Origin: Asterochloris sp. CNOR1
Taxonomy: Eukaryota; Chlorophyta; Trebouxiophyceae; Trebouxiales; Trebouxiaceae
Direction: 5' to 3'
NCBI GenBank assembly: GCA_963969365.1
Contig: OZ017746.1
Location: 372,001 to 436,000, forward strand
DNA length: 64,000 nt
Under the pieces are notes generated by a model that searched no databases, was not told the origin of the DNA, and saw only the letters and a list, made by a program, of their open reading frames with translations. Within the stretch, counting starts at the first letter, position 1, and each line of letters starts with the position of its first letter. Both the position numbers and the translations under genes were made by a program. This document shows, in pieces, positions 10,625 through 21,392 of this stretch.

Positions 10625-12439
10625 TCAGCCACTTGCTGCTGTAGCATGCGCAGTGGCAGTTGCCAGAGTGTTGGCAGCATTGCCTGGGAGGGAAAATTCC
10701 ACGAGTCAGCAAAGGGGCGTGTCAGTATTTCTACACCACTGGCTAGCACCATGACATGGCCTGCAGGGTGCGCAAGCAAGCTTACCTGTGCTCCCGCCAG
10801 CTGAGGCAATGGCCTGAGCCTGGGCTGTGGCCTGTGACAGGGTGCTGGGAGAAACGCTCCCGGCCTGCAGTCCCAGCCTCTGGGTCAGCAAGCTACAATG
10901 TTGGTGCAGACAGGCTTGTTACTGCAATCTGTCTGCTCACGGTACAAGCCATGGTCTGCCCAGGCCTCCACTACTGCATCCTGGGTGGTGATACACAGCA
11001 GTTGTATCACCACCCACAGGTTGAGCCCTACAGTCACCAAGAAGAGGGCATGGCCCACCAAGAGCCAACCTGATTGACAAATGGGGCCCCTGCTCTGGGG
11101 CCGACCAAGCTATGTGTTCTTGTGTTACATATGGCGATAGGGGTGCACGACTCACCGAGGCCAGTGCCTGCGCAGAAGCCTGTGACCAGAGACTGCTGGG
11201 CACACCAGCGGCTGTGGAGACTGCAGCGCCAAAGGCGGCCGCCCGGGCATTGCTGGAACTGGTCAGAGCGGTGGCAGTGGCCTGCAGCAGACAGATGTGT
11301 TGTGTCTGGCAAGTGCTAGTGAGGTGGCCACGCTCCGGCAGGTTGTGTGCCCATTTGTGGGCTGCAGTGAGGCGTCGAGTGTAGGTCCAGTGCGGGGAGG
11401 AATGTGTGGGTGTCCAGGGCTTTGGAACCAACAAGCCCAGTTCTTCAACACTGAGCCCAAGCCCACACTCCAGCCTATGCTGCAGCAGCACTGGTGGTGG
11501 CATGGTGGCTGCGTGCACGCCAGCTGTGAACCGTCATACCATAAAGCTTGAAGCAAACACTGAGCATGCACGTGGTGTGCGATTTCCAATCTCTGCACTG
11601 CTGCGCAGCGCTGCCAGCCCTGACCAGCACAGGTGCTCAAGGGCGACTGCGGCAAGACACCTAGCAAGGAAACCGCATGGCCCCTGCCAAATTGATGTTT
11701 GTCAGCAGAGCAGTGCTGGAAGCACCCTTGCTGCCAGACAATGCGAGGGGGTGTCAGGCATGCCTTTCAGCTGACGTAAACCTACAACTGCTCACCTGGG
11801 CACAGGCTTGTGCAATGGTGGTTGGGGGGATGCCTGCGGAGGTGAGGGACTGGGCGAAGGCCTGTGCAGAGGCTGATGCTTGTGCGCCAGAGCCGGCAGT
11901 GTTAGCCACCAGGGGCACAGCTTCAGCAATGGCACCTGCAGCACATTTAAGGGAGCTGTGTTGAGAACACAGTGACACCATTTTTGTGCACCTGCTCTTG
12001 AGTGGCAGATTCTGGTAAGGCAGCTGCCATGCTCAGCAGCAGCCTTGCAAGCTTTAAGAGAATCTTGCAGGCCTGCGCTGTGAGAAATGCATAGGTATGA
12101 TGGTTGAGTGGCCAAAGCAAGGACGCTCACTGGCTTGAGCGCTGGCTGAGCCAGAGTTGGCAATGGCTGTTGCCTGCGCGTGGGCCTCTGCTGTGTTGCC
12201 ACTGGCAACGGCCTGCAGGCCAAATGGAACTATTGAAGCCAATGCAAGCTGTTTTGGGTATCTCTATCTCACAGCCCAAGAGCACACCAGGCAGGCAGAT
12301 GGCTGCTGACATCCTGGCAGCCTCTGCACAGGCAGACAGTACTCACGGAGGCAAAGGCGCTGGCACTGGCCTGTGCCTGGCAAATACTGGCAGTGCCCAG
12401 CAGCAGGCAAGCAAGGAAGCTGAGCATCGAAAGTGTCAT
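10625..12439 (-). CDS. Secreted Ala/Ser/Gln-rich low-complexity protein, copy B
   Basis: Exons 12439-12347, 12212-12131, 11935-11796, 11281-11156, 10864-10786, 10683-10625 give 192 residues. Exons 1-5 have exactly the lengths of copy A (93, 82, 140, 126, 79 bp); exon 6 is one codon shorter (59 against 62 bp). The signal peptide is conserved (MLSFLACLLLGTASICQA). Exon 2 differs from copy A at about 3 of 27 residues, exon 3 at about a quarter of its residues. Most replacements exchange Ala, Ser, Thr, Gln, Gly or Val, so composition is kept. Both copies have intact frames and splice sites, so both are probably expressed. Introns remain alignable over long stretches, which suggests a fairly recent tandem duplication, about 4.1 kb start to start. 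Confidence 0.8.
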
Positions 12440-13417
12440 GTTTGAAGGACAGATCTGGCTGCTGGACCTGTTTCCTGAGCAAAGTGGGGTGTAGATGTGA
12501 GCCACAGGTTGCATTCTAGATTGCGCAAGATTCTGGTCATGTGCCAGTCCAAGAGCCCACGTGGTAAGCTGCAGCTGTCCAAGCAGCTGGGTGTCCAGCT
12601 GGCAGCAGCAGCCACCAGTGCCTGATGCAGAGAGCACCCTTACTACAGCAAAGCCCAGAGAGCAAGCTGAACCTGTGGCTAAATAGGATTGGCTTTTCAT
12701 CAAGTGTCCAGAACCAGAGTTACAGCGTGGCCCCACAGCCCCCAGCAGTGGCAGAGCACTGGACCGTAGCTAGCCAAGATGGCAGATGGCTGGCAGGCTG
12801 TCCCGGCTTGACGGCATGTGAAGTCCTTGCTGTGTTTGCTAGCCTTATGTCATGCCTGCTTTGCTGCTGTGAGTCAAGAGATGAAGCCCCCCCAGACAAT
12901 GGACTTTCATCTGGTCACGCTGTACCATTTTGTCATCTACAAGAGTCATACATGATGAACGCAGGATGCACCTAGTGCAGCAAGCAGAGCAGGGAGACAG
13001 ACAGAGAGAACAAGGAGACAAGACAGAATCAAGTGGTACACAACATGGAAGTCGGGATACAGCAAAGGCAACACTTCACAATTGTTTGCTAGCCTTTGTG
13101 ATTGCGCAAACCAAACAGGGGGGTCCAGGGTTCATTAGCTGCAACTTGAGCAAGCTCTTGCTCTCCTGGGCAGAAGGTTCTTGCACCTTTTACTCTAGAT
13201 GGCCAGAAGACTGTTGGTGACGTGAGGCAGCTCTGACCTCTGGGAGCAGCTCAGCAACTTTGGAGGGCCTGTGCAGCAATGCCGCCGAAAGCATCACATA
13301 GGATTCTGGACAATCAAAAAATTACCGGTGACCCTCTACGTGGCCACCGCGCTGCAGCTGTTGCTTTGCTGAGGTCAGCACGACTTGTGTGCTGCTGCGA
13401 CCAGCGCAGGACTCGTT
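12440..13417. other. Between copy B and the RSH 3' end
   Basis: The first 330 bp are homologous to the region upstream of copy A and are probably the promoter side of copy B. The remainder holds a purine-rich GAGACAGACAGAGAGAACAAGGAGACA stretch near 12990-13025. I see no gene in it. Confidence 0.45.
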
Positions 13418-16400
13418 TCAGATGGTCAAGATTTCATTGGTGACGACCAGGTAGTCCCCATCCCACAGCTCCTGGTCGGCAGGGACCATCATGTTGTTCA
13501 CATTGACAAACTGCTTCGGCGGCGGCGGCTCACGCTGGGAGGCCTGCCCCCTGAGCGCGGCCCAGCGCTGATCACGCTCCAGCTGGCCCGCGGTGGTGCC
13601 ACGGGCCACTGTCACGATCTCACCCGAGGGCCACAGCAGGATGAGCACCTCGCTGGTTGCGGCCATCTCGCCGGACATCTCGGACTCAAACTCCAGCATG
13701 TTGCGCAAGAAGAGGGTCTGCAGGCAGAAGGTGGCAGAGTATGGGCAAGCGCCCTGGATTGCTTCATTGCATTGTGCTTCAGACAGTGGGTGCTGTTCTG
13801 CACTCAGGACTCCAGTGTGCCGCCGCTGCGAGAGGATCTGCAGGCTCCCAGCAGCACAAATGAGGGCAGGGGCTCAGCCTGAAGCTCTGCAACTTGCTGT
13901 GCAGTGTGTGGGTGCCAATTCAGATTGCACAGCCAGGCAGTCTGCAGGCAACAGGTAACAGAGCATGAGCAGGGGTCCGTGCTTGCTTCTTTGCTATGTG
14001 ATGTGCAGGAAGTGGGTCGCATCTTGCTCTTGAACTCCAGCGTGTTGCACAGGAAGGAGCCTTGCAGGGGCTCAGCTCAAATCCAGGCACATCACAGACA
14101 AGCATGTTACGCAGGGTTATGGTCAGCAGGCAGTCAGAAGCAGGACGATCAAGATGGCATGACTCAGGGAGCCATACACTTGCTGGCACCCTCAGTGAAA
14201 GTACAAATGCTCTCAGGCGCATGTAGTGGGAGAGGGTCTTGCGAAGAAGCACATCTGCAGGGACTTGGAGCAAGGGACACCGTAGCTTTCAATGGCTTTT
14301 AGGTGGCTGCAGGGGGTCCAGGCTTCAAGGTGCACTCCCCCAAGAGGACCAAGGACAGCTGATGCAGCCTGTTCAGTAGCAGGCAAGACTGCTGAGCAGC
14401 CCATCTGCCAGCTGGACCATGACACACTGCACGGGGGGTGCTGGTACAGCATGGGCACGAGGGGCTACCAGACATAAGAAAACGAGTTAAGCACATAGGA
14501 TACAGCCCTCATCACGTGCACAGAGGAGTGGAGGCTGCCCAGCAGCCAAAGCTCTCACCTTGTCAGCAATCTGCATGGCCTGCTCCTGGTCCAGGTGCAG
14601 GGCAGCTTGCGCCGCCTCAGGCACAGGAGCCTGCCCATCGGCCACCTCGGCTGCAGGGGCGTCTGCAGAGCTGGTCATGGACAAGCCTGACCAGGCCTGC
14701 AGGACACACTGTGCAGCCTCAGTTGACAGATCTCAGATCAACCAGCTGCCAGGCATACAGCAAGTGTGGTCTGCAGTCCAGCTGCTCAGCCAAGCTGCAG
14801 CCCAATGTTTCTGCAGCCTGCTGCCAGCAGGCCCGACGCCACCCAAGAAACTGTTCATAAACAGGCGTCAGCACTGCCAGTTGCCAGGCATGCAGTGGCC
14901 TTGGCCTGCACCAAGGCTGCCCCAAATGAAGTGCACCCCTGATGCCGTCATGGTGCACCGCAAGGGCTGGAGGCCAGGGCCCCACATCACCCAACATTCA
15001 CCGGCTGCCATGAGCAGCACGAGCCACATCCCCATGGCCCCAATAAACCGCAGCCCCTCCACACGTACAGCTGGAGCACGCACCCTCCCAGGTTGGGGTG
15101 CTGAAGCAGTAGCCCACCTCCAGCGGTGTGCAGGTGCTCTGCTTGAGCGCCGTCCCTGTGAAGTCCACCCGGTGCCACTGCCCGTCTTTGCAGCTGGCGT
15201 AGGCCTCCAGGCAGGCTCGAAGGTCCCCATGCCCTGGGGCCCACCACCTCCTATCACTGGCATGCCGGTGCAGGTCCCTGCAGGCAGCGACAGCTTCACT
15301 TGCAATCTGCACAGATGCTTGACTTGGGAATAACTCCCAGCTGCAAGCGTGCACAGAGCTGGGCAGGGGACCAGACAGGAGGAGCAAAGTACACCAGCAC
15401 AACTTCTTGTTGCTGGCCTGCCTTTGCAAGTCCCTGCAGCCAGTTCTGCAGATTGATTGGAGATCTGCAGAGATGCTTGGCTTCAGCAAATGTCACAGCT
15501 GGTGATGGCTTGGGCATCACCCTGAAAGGGGTGTCAATCAGCACATTGCCGTGCAGTCATGAGAGTGGTAGACTGCCTCACTTGTACGGCCGCAGGGTCT
15601 CCTGGGAGCCGAACTGGGGAGTAGGCAGCTGCTGGGCAACAGAGACAGCCACCAGCATCTGCAGCTTGCTCTCGTCCACGCTGTAGACGACTCCATGCCG
15701 CACATTGCCATCTGTGACGCAGATGACGGGCTGCATCTCCTGCAGGTGATTGTCAGAGGGTGGGTGAGCAGCAGGTGCAACAGGGGGTGCAGAGCAGCTT
15801 GTGTGTGGCAACTCAGCCATATGGCCCAGGCACCAGCACAAGACCCAACTGAAGCAAGCTGCCGTAGACAGCCCCACGAGCAGTTGACCATCGACACGAG
15901 AGCCACTATAAAATCCTAGTACCAGGACAGTGCATACGCTTTGGCGACACTCAGGCCTGACACAGAGGACAGCACGCAGCTCCTGAGCCTGACAGCCAGC
16001 CCGCTGCGCCCAGGCAGACCTCACCTGCACGGAGGTCTGGGGTGGCAGCAGCTTGGGGGTATTCTCCTTGTAGGCCCAGTGCGCTGCCTGCCCATACTCT
16101 GCTGTTGCGTGCATCGACGAGGTGCGAACCTGGACCTCCATGGGAACACCACCAGGGCCTGCAGGGGCGAAATCCTTGACACTCTGAGGTCCTCATGCAT
16201 GGACACAGCAGTGCCAAGCAGCAGGCAGGAAGGCTTGGGTGCTCAGAGCGGCAGGCAGAGGGTAACATCTCTGCGCTGCTGGGCAGGGGCACAATTCAAT
16301 CCCCACCTTTGACACAGGTGTGCAGTGACCGGTACCCTGACTGCTTGGGGTTAGCAATGTAGTCATCATACTCATTGGGCACCTTCCGCCACAGCCGCTG

Positions 16401-19400
16401 GGCCTCCGTCAAGATCCTGCACATGGCATGGATTGGTGTCACCATGGGCAAGTTGCAGGCTCTTTCTGTTATGAGGGCACATGGCAATCCATCACAGTGC
16501 GTGGGGCAGCCACCATGGGGCATGCATGCAACTGAAGGTGCACCCTAGACCTCCTTGGCACAGCCCTCTGCCACAGCAAATGGTGGTGGCAACCCCTCTT
16601 GCTGCTCAGATGTGCCCTGTTGGGCAGCCACAACGCAGGCTCCTCCTACCTGTAGCAGGCCTGGATGGCCTCCTGCATCCTGGTGCCGTGCTCGTCGTCC
16701 ACGATCACTCTGAGGGCCCGTGCGTCAAAGACGTCTGCCAGGGGGATCTTCTTGCGATGCATCTTGCGGTAGATGCTGTGCAGGCTCTTCAAGCGCCCCT
16801 GCAGGCACAACAGTCAATTTGATGTCGAAGTTCAGGCACAGACAGCAGAGTGTACATCATGGCAGCATGATTGCCCAACAGCCTTCATTGCTGAGCGGAA
16901 GGCAGGCACACACGGCACATGAGCTCAGCAAAGCACCACTTACAGCTTCTTGTGTGAACAACAGCTGCAGGCACTATGTTTTCACTGCCGTATAGAGTTT
17001 GCAAAATTGCGGCAGAGACTAGCCCACCTCAACTCTGACATTGAGCCCCGTAGCCACACTCTCGATGCGTAGCTCGCTCAGCAGCGTATCTGCGCATGCT
17101 TCCAGGGTTTTGAGGCCCTTCTCTGCATACTTAGGCACATTATGTGGGTTCTTGAAGCCCACCCTGTCAAAGGGCAGCACGCTCACAACAAGCGCCCGCA
17201 CCTGCAGCCCAGGGGTGGGCCCTTTCAGCATGGCTGCGCAAACTGCCTAAAATATGCCCAACTTTTCAAGGGACAGGGCACAGCAGCTCTTCAAGCAGAG
17301 CATGCTGATAAGGAGCATGCTATGGCTGACTAGGTTGCAATCCTTCTCAGCAGCAGAGGGACCAGTGCATGTGCCTACACAGGGAAAATCGTTGAAGTAT
17401 GCAGCCCCAGCTGTACAGAGCACAAGCTTGCCTGAAGCTGGTCCCCAGAGAGCTTCGAAAAGTCCGGCTGCACTGATCTGCCGCTGCTGCTGGCTGCCTC
17501 GTGAGAGGCCTGCCTGCTGCTGCCACTCGGCTCTGCCTGGCTTGCACCAGTCTGGTGCTCCAATGCAGGTGCAGCTGTGTGCCCTGCCAGACCGGCGCCG
17601 CTGGACGGCGCTGCGGAGTCCGCAGGGCTCACAGGGTCCACAAGACGTGCCAGGGTGGCCCTCATGTCTGGCCGCCGGGACAGGGGCAGCATCTCTTGCT
17701 GAGGTGGCGCCCGTGGCGCCTCCAGCACTGCTGTGGCACCCGTCATCCCTGAGTCGTCTGAGGTGCCCACAGCCCTGAAGGCTCCATACCCCACCGTAAC
17801 ATGTTCAGGTGGGACAGGCGTCTCCTTGAGGAGGCCTGACGCCCGTGCAGCAGCTGCCCGGCTGGGCCGCATCTTCATCGGTGGCTTTTTCGCTGCAGAG
17901 TCCAGCGCCTGCTGCATGGTCACCTGCAACAGAACAGCACACTTTTAGAAGGTAGCGCGTCTCTCAAGCAGCGGGCAGGAATGCAGAAGCAGGGCGCGGC
18001 AGCCCTGAGGGCACTGAGGCACCACCAGCAAGGCAGGGTGCGCACCAACCAACTCCTGCTGTATGCAGCCACCCAGGATAGCATGTTATCTAAGGTGATG
18101 ACTGCGCAGCCGCTAATGAGCGGAGCCATGGTAAGGTGTACATGCCTCTCACGCCATCCCTCTCAAGTGCAGCACTGCCTGCGATGCACGCTATGGACTG
18201 CTGGGAGCCCAGGCAAGCAGGCAGTCTGCTGCTGCCAAGGTGACGCATCACTGCCTGTGATGCACGCTGTAGAGTGGACATGACCCCAGTTGCAGGGGGT
18301 GCCCACCTTGCGGGGCGCCAACAGCTTGGCAGCGTTGACGGCATTGCTGGAGTATGCGACCCGCAGCGCCAGCTCCTGAGGGGACTCCCGCCTGCCAGCC
18401 AGCTGCTTGATGACCCGCTCAGTCTGTTGGCTGCCGCCAAAGGCGGCTTCCAGCACTCTGGACAGGTCGGGGAAGCTCTGCGTGCCCCACAGACGGTCCA
18501 GCTGCTGCCGCAGGGAGCGGTAGTCCTTGGGCTGCAGGACTGCGAAGCAGAGGTCCTCCATCTCGCTCTGCAGGACAGGTGATACAGTGCTTTGTTGGGA
18601 CACTGTGGTGCAGGAAGAGGCAGCCTCAGCCTTTGAGCTGCAGGACTGCAAAGCAGAGGTCCTCCATCTTGCTCCACAGGGCAGGAGATGAAGTGCTTTG
18701 TTAAGAAATTGTGGTGCAGTAAAAGGCAGCCACAGCATATGGGCTGCAGGACTGCAAACCACAGTTTCTCTGTGTTGCTTTGCGGAGCAGCACCAGCTTG
18801 CTCTGTGGACATATTATACGGCCATTGAATGGTACCGACAGTCCTTGAGCTGCAGCATTGGCAAGCAGAGGTCCTCCTGATTTGTCTGCAGGGCAGCCAA
18901 CGATGTGTCACACGACAAGACTGTGTGGCAGCAATAGCAAGCACAAGTTATCAAAGGACAGCGCCATACACGGTTGCCAGCCCGCTCTGCAGCGCATGCC
19001 AGGAAGCTGTCGTCTGAAAAGCTGCACTTGAGTGGCCTTAAGTGCTCCAGGCCAGTGCGTCAAGCTCAACTGCTCAAAAGGGTGCCCGTCAAGAGCCCAC
19101 ACACAAGTCGACACGCCACTGCATAACAGTCAGGCTGAGGGCAGGTCTCAGGCTGCACACTGCAGTCATGCATCTGCCATTTGCACCTCAGAAAGGTGCA
19201 GGCCGGCTGTGCAACCCAAGCGGGAGTGAATGCCACACCTTGGCACACAGTGATCGTCTGTCCCCTGGGGAGGACATACAGCAAGCTTGCACAGCCCGTA
19301 CAGGTGGTGTCACGCATCCAGAGTGAAGCACATTGGCGCAACCCCACCTTGAGCGCCATCATCCCAAGCCGCTCGGCCAGGCCGCACCAAAGCTGCAGCG

Positions 19401-21392
19401 TCTCAGCTGCAACCGACTTCTGGCGGTCCTGCCGCAGCGCGAACACGGTGCGCATATTGTGCAGGCGGTCTGCAAGCTTCACCACCAGCACCAAGGGCTC
19501 ATCGATCATCGACAGGATCAGGCTGCGCAGCTGGGTCTCCTCGCCGCGGCCAAGGCCTATGCCGCGGCTGCTCCCAGACTGCATGGGGGGTACATTGAGA
19601 TGTCGACAGGCTGAGGGCAGCTGCAGAGGACAAGGTCGATGCCCAAGCTGCTTGCAGACTGCAGGAGAAGAATGAGGCAACGTAAGGCTGGGTGCAGTCA
19701 CAACAGGGCCAGGCCAGCACTGCAGCTGCCCTTCTGATGTAAACTGCTTAGCAGACTCACAGCTCGGCAACCAGGCCGGCCCCAACTTGCACCTGCAGTC
19801 GTTCCCAGGGTGCAGGTGGCTGATATATGCCCAGTGCTTGGCCCGCAGTGATACTGGGAGCATGGTGCAGCAGGGGCTGCACAACATTGCAAGGCCGAAC
19901 ACACACCCCTGAGCTTGACAAAGGCATGTCGGGCCGAACACACACGCCTGAGCTTGACCAAGGCATGTCGGGCAGAACAGACAATCAGAGCACAGGCTAA
20001 ACATCTTCGCAGGCATCACAGCAGGGCAACGGTTGAGCTGAGCAACTACTCAGGCCTCACCATCTGGCGGCGCCGCCGTCTGAGCAGCTGATTCATGGTG
20101 CTGAGCTGGCTGATTTTGTGGACCATGGTGGCAACCTCCACCCCAAACTCGCCGTGGATGTCCGCCAGGGTGGTGCTGGTGTCGTCCACCACGTCGTGCA
20201 GCAGGGCTGCTTGGATGGCTGACTGGGCCCTGCATGACAGAGGCCTTGGGGCTCTGGGCAGAGCCAAGAAGGATGCGTGTCTTGTACACTTCAGAGCACC
20301 AGCAAGTATCTGCATGCAGTTGTGGTGGGTTCAAGTGTTGCACTGTGCAGCAGGGCTGCCACTATGGCCTACAGCCAGGCTGGCTTCTCTGTTACCCCGA
20401 CGTGCAAGCAGCCCTCATCTGCCCAAGCCGCAGACCTGTCGATGAGACCAATGTTCTCTGCATGGTCCACCAGCGCCTCCACAATGCAGGCCGTCTCGAT
20501 GCAGTGCGCGACATAGGGCTCCCCCGTCTTTCGCCGCTGCCCGCGGTGGGCCTCAGCTGCAAACTCCACTGCCCGCAGGATCTCTGGACGCTCAAAGAAC
20601 GGGCTGTGAGTCACATCGACTCCGTACAGCACCCGCTCCACCTGCACGCAGGCCAAGGCAGGCTCTTGGCGATGCCACAGGCTCCAGGCTGGCTGCATCA
20701 AGTCTCAACCTGCATGCCCATGCAGGTCGCTTCAAGCTGCTGTGCCAGCGAGCTCTCTGCTCCAGCACGGTATATGCCCATTGAGGCCACTTCAAGGCAA
20801 TGTGTGCTGCAGGCATGGCAAGCGTGTGGCGAGCATAGGTGTTGCGTGCGGCGGGCTGGTACAGGCTTCTCACCCTGGCTGGCTCTGCCTGATTGTGGAA
20901 GATCAGCCGCTCAAAGACTGTCTCCCACAGAAACTTGGCCAGGTGCAGCATCCAGGTCCCTGCCAGTGCGCTGTTGCCCAGCATGATCCAGTAGAAGAGC
21001 AGCGCATTGCCCCCAAACGTCTGCGACACTGCAACACACCACACGAGACAGGTCATGCAAGTCACGAAGAGAGTGACAGCCTTATCAGCAGCGAGCCTTG
21101 CACAAATAGTAGGGAAGGTGCTTGCTGCAAGCAGCGTGTGACAAAACCAGGCAACTGAACATTCACAGTGTGAGGAGCTACCTTGGGCCACAGTGTTGGC
21201 CGTGCTGGTAAGGGCGCTGGGCGCAACTTGTGTCACTTTCACCAGCTCCTGCACCATGGCGGGACTAAGAGCTGCAGCATGAGCCCTGCAGGGAACCCGT
21301 TGCCTCCCTCTCCGTTGAGGCAGCTGAGGACCTGCGTGGTGCCAGAGTGACAATTCCTGGTGAGTGCGTTGGTGCCCCAAGGTTGCCCTCAT
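13418..21392 (-). CDS. RSH: RelA/SpoT homolog (ppGpp synthetase/hydrolase), probably plastid-targeted
   Basis: Makes and/or degrades (p)ppGpp, the stringent-response alarmone. Fifteen exons close in phase to 1015 residues: 21392-21182, 21028-20874, 20641-20436, 20229-20061, 19578-19348, 18567-18307, 17923-17432, 17201-17028, 16798-16650, 16416-16307, 16158-16025, 15739-15582, 15277-15118, 14696-14559, 13717-13418. The N-terminus is Arg/Ala-rich ([15 protein letters not shown]) like a chloroplast transit peptide. Exon 2 has a hydrophobic helix ([20 protein letters not shown]). The HD hydrolase part shows [26 protein letters not shown] and [11 protein letters not shown]. The synthetase part shows [18 protein letters not shown] and [16 protein letters not shown]…[12 protein letters not shown] domain closes the protein ([18 protein letters not shown]) and no ACT domain follows. 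A 164-residue Ala/Pro-rich exon (17923-17432) separates the two catalytic parts. Its donor reads GC, so the next intron would be GC-AG. Start is uncertain: Met at 21257 is an alternative. Subclass resembles plant RSH2/3 rather than RSH1; not certain. Confidence 0.88.
14025..14065 (-). repeat. Echo of RSH last-exon start
   Basis: The start of the TGS exon ([11 protein letters not shown], from 13717) recurs about 340 bp upstream in the intron as [11 protein letters not shown], with similar flanking bases. It is not needed by the phase-consistent model. Confidence 0.5.
15427..15482 (-). repeat. Echo of RSH exon 13 start
   Basis: The bases around the acceptor at 15277 (plus-strand GTCCCTGCAG…CTGCACAGATGCTTG) recur at 15427-15482 as GTCCCTGCAG…CTGCAGAGATGCTTG. 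This is a second copy of the junction region inside the intron. Confidence 0.5.
18528..18900 (-). repeat. Tandem array of RSH exon 6 start plus acceptor (about 106 bp x 3.5)
   Basis: Blocks starting near 18528, 18636, 18741 and 18847 share GCTGCAGGACTGC(G/A)AAGCAGAGGTCCTCC-like sequence, with spacings of 108, 105 and 106 bp. The first is the real exon start on the minus strand ([13 protein letters not shown]). The others read EDLCFAVLQ, then stops or different residues ([12 protein letters not shown]). Similarity to the true junction decreases with distance. Confidence 0.75.
19893..19978. repeat. 39-bp direct repeat in an RSH intron
   Basis: Two and a bit copies of a 39-bp unit (GGCCGAACACACAC…CCTGAGCTTGAC…AAGGCATGTCG) lie between RSH exons 4 and 5. 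No coding role seen. Confidence 0.7.
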
